64,000 nt of DNA from Nocardioides sp. SYSU D00065 (GCF_017916425.1 NZ_JAFMSX010000001.1:868001-932000); one strand, 5' to 3'. Positions 26,257-36,660 are shown, numbered from the stretch's first letter. The notes: generated from the sequence alone by a model not told the origin. A program made the numbers and translations.

Positions 26257-27519
26257 ATGGCCGCCATCGAGATGAAGCACATCGTCAAGAAGTACGGCGA
26301 CGGGTTCCCGGCCGTCAACGACGTGAGCATCGACGTCGCCGACGGGGAGTTCCTGATCCTCGTCGGGCCGTCCGGGTGCGGGAAGTCGACGCTGCTGCGG
26401 ATGATCGTCGGGCTGGAGGACATCACCGAGGGCGACATGGTCATCGGCGGGAAGCGGGTCAACGACCTCGCCCCGCGCGACCGCAACCTCGCCATGGTGT
26501 TCCAGAACTACGCGCTCTACCCGCACCTCACCGTCTACGAGAACATCGCCTTCCCCCTGCGCCTGGCCGGTGCCTCGGACGCGGAGGTCGACCAGAAGGT
26601 GCGCGAGGCGTCCAAGACGCTCGAGCTCGACGAGCACCTCGAGCGCAAGCCGGGCAACCTGTCCGGCGGCCAGCGCCAGCGCGTGGCCATGGGACGCGCC
26701 ATCGTCCGCGAGGCGGAGGCGTTCCTCTTCGACGAGCCGCTGTCCAACCTCGACGCCAAGCTGCGCGGGCAGATGCGCACCGAGATCGCCCGCCTGCAGA
26801 AGCGGCTGGGGATCACCACCGTCTACGTCACCCACGACCAGACCGAGGCCATGACCCTGGGCGACCGCGTCGCGGTGCTCAAGCGTGGCGTCCTGCAGCA
26901 GCTGGCCACGCCGCGCGAGCTCTACGAGAACCCGGCCAACCTGTTCGTCGCGGGCTTCATCGGCTCCCCGCCGATGAACTTCCTCCCGGCGCGGGTCGAC
27001 GGCGACTCGGTCGAGCTGCCCTTCGGCAGGGTGCGGCTGCCGGCCGAGAAGGCGGCCCGGGCCCAGGGCAAGGACCTGCTCATCGCCGGCATCCGGCCCG
27101 AGCACTTCGAGGACGCCAGCGTCGTCGACGCCGACAAGGTGACCGACTCCACGTTCACCGCCACCGTCGACGTCGTCGAGTGGCTCGGCAACGAGGCGTA
27201 CGCCTACGTGCCCTTCGAGGCGCCGCCGGAGGTGCAGCGGCAGCTCCAGCAGCTCGAGCGCGACCTCGACGGCGAGTCGCTGCGCACGCAGCTGGTCGTC
27301 TCCCTCGACGGGGCCAGCCGGATCCGCGAGGGCGACGAAGCCACCATCTGGGTCGACGCGCGCAAGATGCACCTGTTCGACCCGGCCACCGGCGAGAACC
27401 TGACCGTCGACGCCTCCCGTGCCGGTACGGTCCCGGGCGGCGACGCGATGGCGAAGGCGGAGCGGGTCGGCGAGCAGCAGGACAACGTCGAGTCGAGCTC
27501 GGACCAGGCGACCACCTGA
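26257..27519 (+). CDS. ABC sugar transporter ATPase (SugC/MsmK/UgpC-like)
   Basis: 420 residues. Walker A GPSGCGKST, signature LSGGQRQRVAMGRAI, Walker B AFLFDEPLSNLDAKLR and switch YVTHDQTEAM are intact. A long C-terminal OB/TOBE regulatory region (FIGSPPMNFLPARV ... AGIRPEHFEDA) and a roughly 50-residue tail follow. Having a dedicated ATPase in the operon, instead of relying on a shared MsiK, fits the SugABC arrangement. The terminator at 27562-27595 ends the operon. Confidence 0.87.
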   Translation: MAAIEMKHIVKKYGDGFPAVNDVSIDVADGEFLILVGPSGCGKSTLLRMIVGLEDITEGDMVIGGKRVNDLAPRDRNLAMVFQNYALYPHLTVYENIAFPLRLAGASDAEVDQKVREASKTLELDEHLERKPGNLSGGQRQRVAMGRAIVREAEAFLFDEPLSNLDAKLRGQMRTEIARLQKRLGITTVYVTHDQTEAMTLGDRVAVLKRGVLQQLATPRELYENPANLFVAGFIGSPPMNFLPARVDGDSVELPFGRVRLPAEKAARAQGKDLLIAGIRPEHFEDASVVDADKVTDSTFTATVDVVEWLGNEAYAYVPFEAPPEVQRQLQQLERDLDGESLRTQLVVSLDGASRIREGDEATIWVDARKMHLFDPATGENLTVDASRAGTVPGGDAMAKAERVGEQQDNVESSSDQATT

Positions 27520-27561
27520 GCGTCCACCAGTGATGTCCGGCCCCGCAGGTCGGCGTGGAAC

Positions 27562-27595
27562 CGAGGCCCCGGGAGCATCAGCGACCGGGGCCTCG
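27562..27595 (+). terminator. Terminator of the sugar ABC operon
   Basis: CGAGGCCCCGG (27562-27572) pairs perfectly with CCGGGGCCTCG (27585-27595), 12-base loop, 43 bp after the last stop. Between it and 27657 are two copies of GTCGTGGGCCGGGTC of unknown meaning. Confidence 0.7.
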
Positions 27596-27657
27596 CCGCG
27601 TCGTCGGCCGCGTCGTGAGCGTCGTGGGCCGGGTCGCGGGCGGCGTCGTGGGCCGGG

Positions 27658-28302
27658 TCAGTAGGTGCCGAGGATCTTCCGCGGCGTGCCGGGCGGCGGG
27701 AGCCGCTGCACGGTGACGGAGCCCATCATGGCCATGCCACGCACCCGGACCACCGGCGAGTCCGGGCCGAGCTCGGCGGGCACCTTGTCCCGGGCCTGGC
27801 TGTACTCGCCCATGATCGGCGTCCCGTCGACGACGACGTGCACGTGGGCGGGCACGATGACCTTGACCTCGCCCATCACCGCGCTGGCGTTGATGAGGGT
27901 CTCGCGAGCCTCGAGCTGCGCCTGGCGGAGGTCGATGACCACCCCGCCCATGAGGGCGAAGGCGCTGTGGTGCTCGGGCACCGCCCACACGCCCTGCCGC
28001 TTGCACTCGCTCATGATGGCCACCGAGGAGTTGTGGCCCACGGCCGGCACCGACGACGGCGGACGGCGTACGGGCGCGGCGGCGTGCGGCGCCACCGGAC
28101 CGGGCGCCTGGAGGTCGACGGTGATCGGCACCAGGTCGCCGTACGTCTTGGCCTGCCAGGTGCGCTCGAGGCGCTCCTCGAGCTCGTCGAGGTCGAGGCG
28201 GCCGTCACCGGCAGCGTCGCGGAGCACGTCGGCCACGCGCTGGCGGTCCGCGTCGGAGATGCGCATCTGCGACGGGTCGTACGGGCGCTCCATCTCCCCC
28301 AT
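27658..28302 (-). CDS. DUF1707 protein with LiaF-like C-terminal domain
   Basis: 214 residues. Residues 10-62 are a DUF1707/SHOCT-like helical domain (MRISDADRQRVADVLRDAAGDGRLDLDELEERLERTW). Residues 85-214 resemble the cell-wall-active antibiotic response domain of LiaF (SVAIMSECKRQGVWAVPEHHSAFALMGGVVIDLRQA ... VIVPAHVHVVVDGTPIMGEY). No membrane helix. Such proteins are linked to envelope-stress signalling in Gram-positives. TAGTCT lies six bases upstream of the ATG at 28302 (28314-28309), suggesting a leaderless mRNA. Confidence 0.82.
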   Translation of the reverse strand: MGEMERPYDPSQMRISDADRQRVADVLRDAAGDGRLDLDELEERLERTWQAKTYGDLVPITVDLQAPGPVAPHAAAPVRRPPSSVPAVGHNSSVAIMSECKRQGVWAVPEHHSAFALMGGVVIDLRQAQLEARETLINASAVMGEVKVIVPAHVHVVVDGTPIMGEYSQARDKVPAELGPDSPVVRVRGMAMMGSVTVQRLPPPGTPRKILGTY

Positions 28303-28347
28303 GCGCCCAGACTAGCGATCCCTCGCCGGACGCGCCCGTGACGGGCG

Positions 28348-30054
28348 TCAGGGATCCGAGCGCGGTACGTCGCTCGCGGCGACGTGCTGGTAGTCCTTCG
28401 TCGAGCTCCAGTGACCGCCCCACTGCCAGCCGATGCGGGCGAACGCGGCGACGGGGAGGTCGCCGTCGCGGATCGCCCCGGTCGGCACCGGCGCCGACCT
28501 GCTGCGGTCGATGCGCGCGTACCGCCGCCCGGCGGGCGGGACGACCGATCCGGGCCGGACGTAGGGGTTCTGCAGCGGGTTGAGGTCGATGGCTGCGCCG
28601 TAGGCGTGGTCGGACCAGTTCGGCTGGCCCGCGACGCGCCGGCAGTTGAAGCCGGAGGTGTTGTTGGCCGCCATCGAGGCGTCGTCGTCGCCGCCGTAGT
28701 CGTCGACCAGCCGCATGCGCGCGATCGGCCACCCGGCGTCGTACAGCCGGCCGAACACCTCGGTCACCTCCCGCGCGAAGCGCCGGTGCACGACCATCTC
28801 GCCGGTGCGCGCGACGCCGTCGAAGCTCCGGTGGGTCATCGTCAGGTGGCGCAGGTCGGCGAGCGGGACCGGACAGCCGGGCCGGTGACTGGTGCCCCGC
28901 ATCCGCTCGGCCAGCTCGGCGTCGATCGGGGACACCGTGGCGGCGTACGGAGGGTCGTCGGCCTGCGCCCCACCGGGCTCCGCGGCCAGGCCGCTGCACC
29001 GCTGTCCGGCGCGCCAGTCGGCGACCGCGCGGGCGCGGGCGGCGCCGGTGAGGGGCACCGGCCGGCCGTCGGTGGCGGAGATGCGGGCCGGGGTCCAGGA
29101 CTTCGTGCTCCCGCCGTCGCCGTCCAGCGTGACCGTCAGGACGCCGCTGGCCGACTGTCGGGCGTTGTACCAGGCGAGGTTGCCCAGCCCGTAGGCCACG
29201 AACGTGTCGCGGGACCAGCCGGCGCCGCCGAGGACGTGGGTGTGCGCGCCGACCACGACGTCGGCGCCCGCAGCGGCGAGGTCCCGGGCGAGCAGGCGCT
29301 GCGACTGCGTGGGGCAGCGCTGGTACTCCTTGCCCCAGTGGAGGTAGACCACGACGATCTGGTCCCTCGCGGCGGCGGCCGAGACGGCGTCGAGCAGCTG
29401 GTCCGGGCTGCGTCCGCGGGCCGACGCCGTGCCGAGGGTGCCGGGGCCGGCGCTCCACACCTCGCTCGCTCCTTCGCGCTGCACCCCGTCGGCGGCGAGG
29501 AACGCGACCTCCCGGCCGCGCACGTCCACCACGTGCGCGGCGTGGGCGGCGGCACCGCGGCCGGCGCCGACCGGGGCCAGCCCGCGCGCCCGGGCCGCGG
29601 CGAGCGTGTCGGCGAGCCCGCCGCTGCCGTAGTCGCCGGCATGGTTGTTGGCCACGCTGACCACGTCCACGCCCGAGTCGGCGAGCACGTCGAGGGCACG
29701 CGGGGTCGTGCGGAAGTGGTACCGGTCCTGGGGTAGCTCGAGCTCCTTGGGGTCGCGCCGGCCGCGGGCGGTCACCGCGGTCTCGAGGTTGACCATCGCG
29801 ACGTCCGCCGCGCGCAGCGTGCGCGAGATCGGGCCGAGGGTCGCTCCCGGCCGGCGGAGCAGCGCGGCGACGTGGCCCTCGAAGTGGACGTCGCCCCCGA
29901 AGGCGAGGGTGATCTCCCCGGCCGGGGACGCAGCGGTCGTGGTGGTCACCGACTCCGGCCGTCGCGTCTCCCCGCCCGGCGCCGACGCGGTGCACCCGGC
30001 GAGGAGGAGGACGCAGCCGAGGACGGCCACCACCCGTCCGACGCGTCCGTCCAT
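28348..30054 (-). CDS. Lipoprotein fusing a CapA-type metallophosphatase domain with an M15 peptidase
   Basis: 568 residues. Lipobox LLAGC follows a hydrophobic N-terminus. Residues about 48-330 form a CapA/PgsA-like calcineurin-fold domain: FGGDVHFEGHVA, SVANNHAGDYG, VVYLHWGKEYQ and VVGAHTHVLGG supply the metal ligands. Residues about 375-565 form an M15-family zinc peptidase: WSDHAYGAAIDLNP (SxHxxGxAxD) and a downstream WGGHW. CapA proteins act in polyglutamate capsule assembly; M15 enzymes cleave peptidoglycan stem peptides. The fusion implies a surface enzyme acting at the wall, substrate unknown. No capB/C homologs are nearby. Confidence 0.83.
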   Translation of the reverse strand: MDGRVGRVVAVLGCVLLLAGCTASAPGGETRRPESVTTTTAASPAGEITLAFGGDVHFEGHVAALLRRPGATLGPISRTLRAADVAMVNLETAVTARGRRDPKELELPQDRYHFRTTPRALDVLADSGVDVVSVANNHAGDYGSGGLADTLAAARARGLAPVGAGRGAAAHAAHVVDVRGREVAFLAADGVQREGASEVWSAGPGTLGTASARGRSPDQLLDAVSAAAARDQIVVVYLHWGKEYQRCPTQSQRLLARDLAAAGADVVVGAHTHVLGGAGWSRDTFVAYGLGNLAWYNARQSASGVLTVTLDGDGGSTKSWTPARISATDGRPVPLTGAARARAVADWRAGQRCSGLAAEPGGAQADDPPYAATVSPIDAELAERMRGTSHRPGCPVPLADLRHLTMTHRSFDGVARTGEMVVHRRFAREVTEVFGRLYDAGWPIARMRLVDDYGGDDDASMAANNTSGFNCRRVAGQPNWSDHAYGAAIDLNPLQNPYVRPGSVVPPAGRRYARIDRSRSAPVPTGAIRDGDLPVAAFARIGWQWGGHWSSTKDYQHVAASDVPRSDP

Positions 30055-30090
30055 CCTCCGATTGTGCCCGGCGCGCGGTGGCGCGGCGCC

Positions 30091-31179
30091 TCAGGCGGCG
30101 GCGGTCGCGAGGTGCCGCGAGACCGCCAGGGCCGCCTGGCGAGCGGCGCGCGAGGCGCCGATGGTGCTGGCCGAGGGCCCGTAGCCCACCAGCTGCACGC
30201 GCGGGTCGCGCACCGCGGTCGTGGCACCCTGCACGTTGCCGGGCACCGGCACCAGCGCGATGCCGCCCTGCGGGGTCCGCAGGTTGAGCGGCGCGAGGTG
30301 GTCGACCGCGGCCCGGAAGCCGGTGGCCCAGAGGATGGCGTCGACCCGTTCGTCGCGACCCGCCTCCGCGCCGGCCGTCCACCGGACGCCGTCCGCCTCG
30401 ATCCGGTCGAACATCGGCAGCCGCTCGTACGCCCCGAGCCGGGCCGCCTGCTGCTCCTGGGGGCGCAGCGCGAGGCCGGTCACGCCCACGACGCTGGTCG
30501 GCGGCAGCCCGCGGCGTACGCGCTCCTCGACGGCGGTCACCGCGGCGAGCCCGGCCGCCTCGTCGAAGTCGTCGCTGCGCCACACGGGGGGCCGGCGGGT
30601 CGCCCACAGGGTGTCGGTCACCGGGGCCAGCTCGCCCAGGTGCTGCACCGCGGACGCGCCGCCACCGACCACGAGCACCCGACGCCCGGCGAAGTGCTCG
30701 GCACCGGGGTAGCCGGCGGTGTGGAGCTGCTCGCCGGCGAACGTGCCGATCCCTGGGTAGTACGGGACGAAGGGCCGCCGCCACGTTCCCGTCGCGTTGA
30801 CCAGGGTCCTGGTCCGCCACGTGCGGTCGCCGGCCCGCACCACCAGCAGTCCGCCGTCGTCGTCGACCCGGTCCACCCGTACGGGGCGCACGACCGGAAG
30901 GCGGTGATGGCGCTCGTAGGCGCCGAAGTAGTCCGGCACGACGTCGCGCGCCGCCCGCTCGGAGCGGCCGGGTGCCGGAGAGCCGGGCAGGTCCGCCACG
31001 CCGTGCACGTCGTCCATGCTCAGCGACGCCCAGCGGTGCTGCCAGGCGCCACCCGGTCCGGCGTCTGCGTCGAGGACGACGTGGTCGATGCCGCGCTGGC
31101 GCAGGAAGTACGACGCGGCGAGGCCGGCCTGCCCGGCGCCGACGACCACCGAGTCGAGCACCTCACCGACGACCGTCAT
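30091..31179 (-). CDS. Flavin-containing monooxygenase-like NAD(P)/FAD oxidoreductase
   Basis: 362 residues. FAD Rossmann motif VVGAGQAGLAA at residues 12-22, the FMO identifying motif as FAGEQLHTAGY (FxGxxxHxxxY), and an NADPH Rossmann motif VVGGGASAVQHL. The C-terminal ATGFR segment is also typical. It should hydroxylate or otherwise oxidise a small nucleophilic substrate with NADPH and O2. It lies divergent from the PEP-mutase-family gene. Confidence 0.82.
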   Translation of the reverse strand: MTVVGEVLDSVVVGAGQAGLAASYFLRQRGIDHVVLDADAGPGGAWQHRWASLSMDDVHGVADLPGSPAPGRSERAARDVVPDYFGAYERHHRLPVVRPVRVDRVDDDGGLLVVRAGDRTWRTRTLVNATGTWRRPFVPYYPGIGTFAGEQLHTAGYPGAEHFAGRRVLVVGGGASAVQHLGELAPVTDTLWATRRPPVWRSDDFDEAAGLAAVTAVEERVRRGLPPTSVVGVTGLALRPQEQQAARLGAYERLPMFDRIEADGVRWTAGAEAGRDERVDAILWATGFRAAVDHLAPLNLRTPQGGIALVPVPGNVQGATTAVRDPRVQLVGYGPSASTIGASRAARQAALAVSRHLATAAA

Positions 31180-31244
31180 GTCGGGTGCAACGCGGGACGG
31201 GCGGCCCCTATGCCCGCGCCTCGGCCGCGTGGGAGCCTCGGGGC

Positions 31245-32006
31245 ATGGACATCACCACACGCGCCACCACCCTCCTCGAGCTGCACCACACCGGCACCAC
31301 GCTGGTCCTGCCCAACGTCTGGGACGCCTGGTCGGCCCGGGTCGTGGCCGAGGCCGGGTTCCCCGCCCTGAGCATCGGCAGCCACCCGCTGGCCGACTCC
31401 CGCGGCCAGGGCGACAACGAGGACATGTCGCTCGACGACGCCCTCGACGGCGTGCGCCGCATCTGCGCGGCCGTGCCCGAGGTGCCGGTCACCGCCGACA
31501 TGGAGGCCGGCTACGGCGCCGCCCCGGCCGAGCTGGTCGAGCGGCTGCTCGAGGCCGGTGCGGTCGGAGTCAACATCGAGGACACCGTGCACTCCGAGGG
31601 CGGCCGGCTGCGGTCGGTGGCCGAGCACGCCGACTACATCGGCGGCATCCGGCAGGCCGCGGACGCCGCCGGGGTCGACCTCGTCGTCAACGCGCGCACC
31701 GACGTGTGGCTGGATCCCGACCGCTTCGACGACCCGGTCGCCGAGGCGCTGGCCCGCCTGACCGCCTGCGAGGAGGCGGGCTCGCGCTGCAGCTATCCGG
31801 TCAAGGTGCCGGACGCCGCGTCGCTGCAGGCCTTGCTCGACGGCCTGGCCGGACCGGTCAACGTGATCGCCAACCCCCGCACCGGGTCCGCGGCCGGATC
31901 GCTGGAGGACCTCCAGGTCATGGGGGTGCACCGGGTGACGTTCGGTCCGCTGCTGCAGAGGGAGCTCGCTCCGGAGCTGGCCGCACTAGTCGCCGCCTGG
32001 CGGTAG
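31245..32006 (+). CDS. Isocitrate lyase/PEP mutase family enzyme
   Basis: 253 residues, TIM barrel. ATG at 31245 preceded by GGGAG. Family motifs: LPNVWDAWSARVVAEAGFPALSIGSH, the metal-binding VTADMEAGYG, GVNIEDTVH, and VVNARTDVWL. The KKCGH lyase loop of true isocitrate lyase is absent, so this is one of the many uncharacterised PEP mutase/2-methylisocitrate lyase-like proteins that act on C-C or C-P bonds of 2-oxoacids. Confidence 0.82.
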   Translation: MDITTRATTLLELHHTGTTLVLPNVWDAWSARVVAEAGFPALSIGSHPLADSRGQGDNEDMSLDDALDGVRRICAAVPEVPVTADMEAGYGAAPAELVERLLEAGAVGVNIEDTVHSEGGRLRSVAEHADYIGGIRQAADAAGVDLVVNARTDVWLDPDRFDDPVAEALARLTACEEAGSRCSYPVKVPDAASLQALLDGLAGPVNVIANPRTGSAAGSLEDLQVMGVHRVTFGPLLQRELAPELAALVAAWR

Positions 32007-32045
32007 CCGCCGCCGTCAGCATCAGGCGCGCGTGCGCACGGGTCC

Positions 32046-32057
32046 TAGGGTGGAAGC
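32046..32057 (+). promoter_or_regulatory. Predicted leaderless promoter (-10 TAGGGT)
   Basis: TAGGGT at 32046-32051, six bases, GTG at 32058: same hexamer and spacing as the xth promoter. Confidence 0.5.
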
Positions 32058-32681
32058 GTGCGCATCGCCCTCGTCCTGCTGGTCCTCGCGGTCGGGGTGT
32101 ACGTCGTCGTCCGGCTGCTGCAGCGCCGCGCCGCGGCGCGTCGTGGCGGGTCGCCCGCTCCTCCCCCGGTGCGTCCGCACAGCCCACGCGCCGAGCAGGA
32201 CTACCGGCGTGCCGTGCGCGAGCGCGCCGAGCGGCAGCGACGCGGCGTACCCGAGCCGGAGCCCGAGCCGGAGCCCACGCCCGCCACTGACGCCGCCTCC
32301 AGGCGGGTGGTCATCGACGACGACGTGTTCGGTCCGGACGAGTGGGGCGACCCCGGTTCGGAGTACTTCGTCGTCACCAGCGCGGCATCGGCCCGCGCGG
32401 TCGCCGACGCGGTCGCGCGCGCCGGCCGCCGGTTCATGCTGGTCGACGAGCTGGGGCGCGAGCACGCCGACGACGACGCGGCGGTCGCGGCCTTCACCGA
32501 GGGCCTCTACACGCCCAACTACACCGCCGACCCGGTCGTGACCCCGCACGGGGTCGAGGGCTACGTCGACTGCAAGGGCGTCATCCCGGCGCCCATGGGC
32601 GTGACCTTCACGCGCATCCTGCGCGAGGAGCTCGAGCGGCTCGGCGCACCGGCACACGTCCGGACCCGCGGCAGCGACTGA
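32058..32681 (+). CDS. Small membrane-anchored protein of unknown function
   Basis: 207 residues from the GTG at 32058. One N-terminal membrane helix ([19 protein letters not shown]), a basic segment, a [11 protein letters not shown] linker at about residues 71-82, then a soluble domain (residues 85-207) with [26 protein letters not shown] and a conserved-looking [25 protein letters not shown] do not recognise the family. It is followed after 62 bp by fumarase. Confidence 0.65.
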   Translation: MRIALVLLVLAVGVYVVVRLLQRRAAARRGGSPAPPPVRPHSPRAEQDYRRAVRERAERQRRGVPEPEPEPEPTPATDAASRRVVIDDDVFGPDEWGDPGSEYFVVTSAASARAVADAVARAGRRFMLVDELGREHADDDAAVAAFTEGLYTPNYTADPVVTPHGVEGYVDCKGVIPAPMGVTFTRILREELERLGAPAHVRTRGSD

Positions 32682-32743
32682 CCGACGGTGCGGGCCCGGG
32701 TGGTGGCACGGTCGCAGTCGGCGGCGGCGTACGCTCGGCGCTC

Positions 32744-34462
<1,719 letters not shown>

Positions 34463-34467
34463 CCCCG

Positions 34468-34512
34468 GACGTCATACGGGGCGGGCCGACGCCTGCCCCG
34501 TCCGTATGACGT
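34468..34512. repeat. Palindromic repeat, copy a (GACGTCATACGG hairpin)
   Basis: GACGTCATACGG (34468-34479) faces CCGTATGACGT (34502-34512) across a 22-base loop that itself carries a GGGGC/GCCCC pair. It overlaps the 3' end of the DUF559 gene and provides its last 12 or so codons and the stop. Related copies: 35545-35596 and 48640-48685. Confidence 0.85.
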
Positions 34513-35446
34513 TGCCGCGCTGCCAGCCGCCCGCGACGAGCGCCTCCTCGATCTGGGCGAAGAAGGCGTCGGGCTCGAGCCGCAGGCCGAGCAGCGGGAG
34601 CCGGAGGACGCGGTCGCGGGCGATGACGAGAGAGTTCTGGCGCAGCGCGTCGCCGACGACGTTGGTGGCCCAGGTGTGATGGATGCCGTCGACCTCGACG
34701 ACCAGCGCGTAGTCCTCCCAGTAGAGGTCGAGGTAGTAGCGGTGGGCCCCGTCCCGTCGCAGCACCTGGCGGGTCGGCGGTGGGAGCCCGCGCCGGCGCA
34801 GCGCGCGTACGACGTCCAGCTCGCCGAGCGACCGCGCCCCGTCGAGCAGGTCCAGGATCGTGGTGTGCACGAGGCGGCGCCGCCGGTCACGCCTGATGCG
34901 CAGCGACTGCCGTCCGAGCTCCTCGGCCGTGGCGAGCCCCTGCTGCACGACGAGGGTGAGCACGTACGTCGCCTGGCGGTCGGACGCCGCCCACAGCGCC
35001 GCGCGGACGGCGGCGACGTCCGGACGGGTGCGCGGGATCCCGGACACCGCGAGGTCGCTCGCGTCCCACCGCCGCGTCTGGCGGATGTCGTAGTGGGCGG
35101 AGCGGCGTACGCGTGCCCCGCGAGGTACGGAGACGCGGTGCCGCTGCACCTCGTAGCGCTCCAGGCCGCCGGCGACCAGCGCGGAGGCACCGTCCAGGCA
35201 GGCTCTCGGTCCACTCTGGAACACCGCCGCCCACCGGTGGCCGGCGTCGGAGATCTCGCTGTTGTGCAGGCAGACCGACTGGTCCCCGACGAGCTGCCAC
35301 CTGCCCCCGCGGACCTGACCCCTGACCTCGTAGCGGGTCAGTCCGAGGTCGTACAGCTGGGGCCTGGACACGACGCCGCCCTGGCGCGCGGCCAGCTGGC
35401 GGGCCTGGACGGGGCGGGGGTCGTCGTGCGGGGTACGTCGTGGCAT
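34472..35446 (-). CDS. DUF559 endonuclease-like protein with N-terminal AbiEi-type winged helix
   Basis: 324 residues from the ATG at 35446. Residues about 10-60 resemble the AbiEi antitoxin winged helix (QARQLAARQGGVVSRPQLYDLGLTRYEVRGQV). The C-terminus is a DUF559/Vsr-like PD-(D/E)xK domain: YYLDLYWEDYALVVEVDGIHH with the D and E, then RVLRLP and FFAQIEEAL. Such proteins are abundant, often multicopy, in Nocardioides; nuclease activity is inferred. The gene lies between two copies of one palindromic repeat, and the last residues (IRTGQASARPV) are encoded by the downstream copy. Confidence 0.75.
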   Translation of the reverse strand: MPRRTPHDDPRPVQARQLAARQGGVVSRPQLYDLGLTRYEVRGQVRGGRWQLVGDQSVCLHNSEISDAGHRWAAVFQSGPRACLDGASALVAGGLERYEVQRHRVSVPRGARVRRSAHYDIRQTRRWDASDLAVSGIPRTRPDVAAVRAALWAASDRQATYVLTLVVQQGLATAEELGRQSLRIRRDRRRRLVHTTILDLLDGARSLGELDVVRALRRRGLPPPTRQVLRRDGAHRYYLDLYWEDYALVVEVDGIHHTWATNVVGDALRQNSLVIARDRVLRLPLLGLRLEPDAFFAQIEEALVAGGWQRGNVIRTGQASARPV

Positions 35447-35544
35447 GCGGCGAGGGTTCTCGCCGCGGCCGCCCGTCGCCACGACCCGGCGCACCGGCTG
35501 TGGAGAACCCACCTCCGCCGACCTCTGTGGACGGCAGCGGCACG

Positions 35545-35596
35545 CCGGACGTCATACGGAGCGGGCGGACGCTTGCCCCGTCCGTATGACGTCCGG
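35545..35596. repeat. Palindromic repeat, copy b (perfect 16-bp arms)
   Basis: CCGGACGTCATACGGA (35545-35560) and TCCGTATGACGTCCGG (35581-35596) are exact reverse complements around a 20-base loop. It lies between the DUF559 start and the CarH-like stop. Confidence 0.9.
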
Positions 35597-35621
35597 GGCG
35601 GGGGCGGAAGGGCGGGCAGCC

Positions 35622-36491
35622 CTAGCCGACCGCGCCCAGCTGCCGGGCCAGCGCGGCGGCAGCCGCGCCCGCGCGGTGGCCGAGGTGCTCGGGTCCCTCG
35701 ACCTGCGCCTGGTGGGCACCACCCAGCAGCACCGCGGTCAGCGGCGCGAGCGCCTCGGTGACCTCGCGTACGGCGGGCAGGTCCTCGACGGTGGGCACGG
35801 ACAGCACGGCCGCCTCCGGTGCGACGAGCGAGACCGTGCCCACCCAGGCCTCGAGCGGGAGGTCACCGCCGAGGTACGTCACCGCGACGCCGCGCGAGCG
35901 GAGGACGACGGCGAAGGACAGCACGCCCAGCTCGTGGCGCGAGCCGCGGGCCAGCCCGACCACGACGCGGGGTCCGCCATCGCGCGCAGGCGGCAGCGAC
36001 TGGAAGGCGTGCGCGAGCCGGCGGTGCATGGCCGCGGTGACGAAGTGCTCCCCCGCGACGGTGATCTCGCCGCGCTGCCAGGCGTTGCCGAGGTGGACCA
36101 TAGAGGGCAGGAACCAGTCGTCGACCAGCGAGACGAGGTCGGCGTCCGCGAAGGCCTGCGCCAGCAGCCGCTCCAGGCGGGGCCCGTCGAAGCTGCGGGC
36201 GCACTCGACGAGCGCCGCGAACCGCGGGTCGGACGAGGGCACCTCCGGACGCGGCAGCGCAGACTCCGCGGCCGCCGCGTCGTGCACCACGTGCCGCGCC
36301 GCCTCCTGCGCCGACCATCCCGCCTCGACGAGGCTGCGCATGACGCTCAGCCTGCGGACGGCCTCGTCGTCGTAGAGCCGGTAGTTGCCCGGGGAACGGT
36401 GTGGGGCGACCACGCCGTAGCGCTGCTCCCACTTGCGCAGGGTGCCGCTGGGCACGCCGGTGAGCTCGGCGGCTCGTCCGACGGTGTACAC
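35622..36491 (-). CDS. CarH/LitR-like MerR regulator with adenosylcobalamin-binding domain
   Basis: 289 residues from the GTG at 36491. Residues 1-70 are a MerR HTH (YTVGRAAELTGVPSGTLRKWEQRYG). Residues 85-165 form the four-helix cap with W138, E148 and H149 in AWQRGEITVAGEH, matching W131/E141/H142 of Thermus CarH. Residues 172-285 are a B12 domain whose SRHELG loop provides H186 as lower ligand. Such proteins are light-sensing repressors that dissociate when AdoCbl photolyses. The residue after the Trp, His in Thermus CarH, is Gln139 here. A TACGTT box lies seven bases upstream. Likely targets are itself and unlinked photoprotection genes. Confidence 0.85.
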   Translation of the reverse strand: MYTVGRAAELTGVPSGTLRKWEQRYGVVAPHRSPGNYRLYDDEAVRRLSVMRSLVEAGWSAQEAARHVVHDAAAAESALPRPEVPSSDPRFAALVECARSFDGPRLERLLAQAFADADLVSLVDDWFLPSMVHLGNAWQRGEITVAGEHFVTAAMHRRLAHAFQSLPPARDGGPRVVVGLARGSRHELGVLSFAVVLRSRGVAVTYLGGDLPLEAWVGTVSLVAPEAAVLSVPTVEDLPAVREVTEALAPLTAVLLGGAHQAQVEGPEHLGHRAGAAAAALARQLGAVG

Positions 36492-36660
36492 GTGTTCCAA
36501 CGTAGAACGCCTCCGGGCGCTCGGCAGTACTTTGCGCGCACTTCCGCGCGGCGACGTTGGACGGGGCTTGGACGCCGCGTGGACGACACGTGGAGGAGGT
36601 GCCCGTACGACGGGATGGACGCCGTGGCCGGTCCCGCGCCGGCGTTGGCAGGATGGACTC
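36492..36660. promoter_or_regulatory. Divergent control region of the CarH-like and spermidine-synthase-like genes
   Basis: Reverse -10 TACGTT (36504-36499, seven bases to GTG); forward -10 CAGGAT (36649-36654, six bases to GTG). TCCAACGT (36496-36503) and ACGTTGGA (36554-36561) are perfect inverted half-sites 50 bp apart, the first overlapping the -10 box, so they could be autoregulatory operator halves. Confidence 0.45.
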
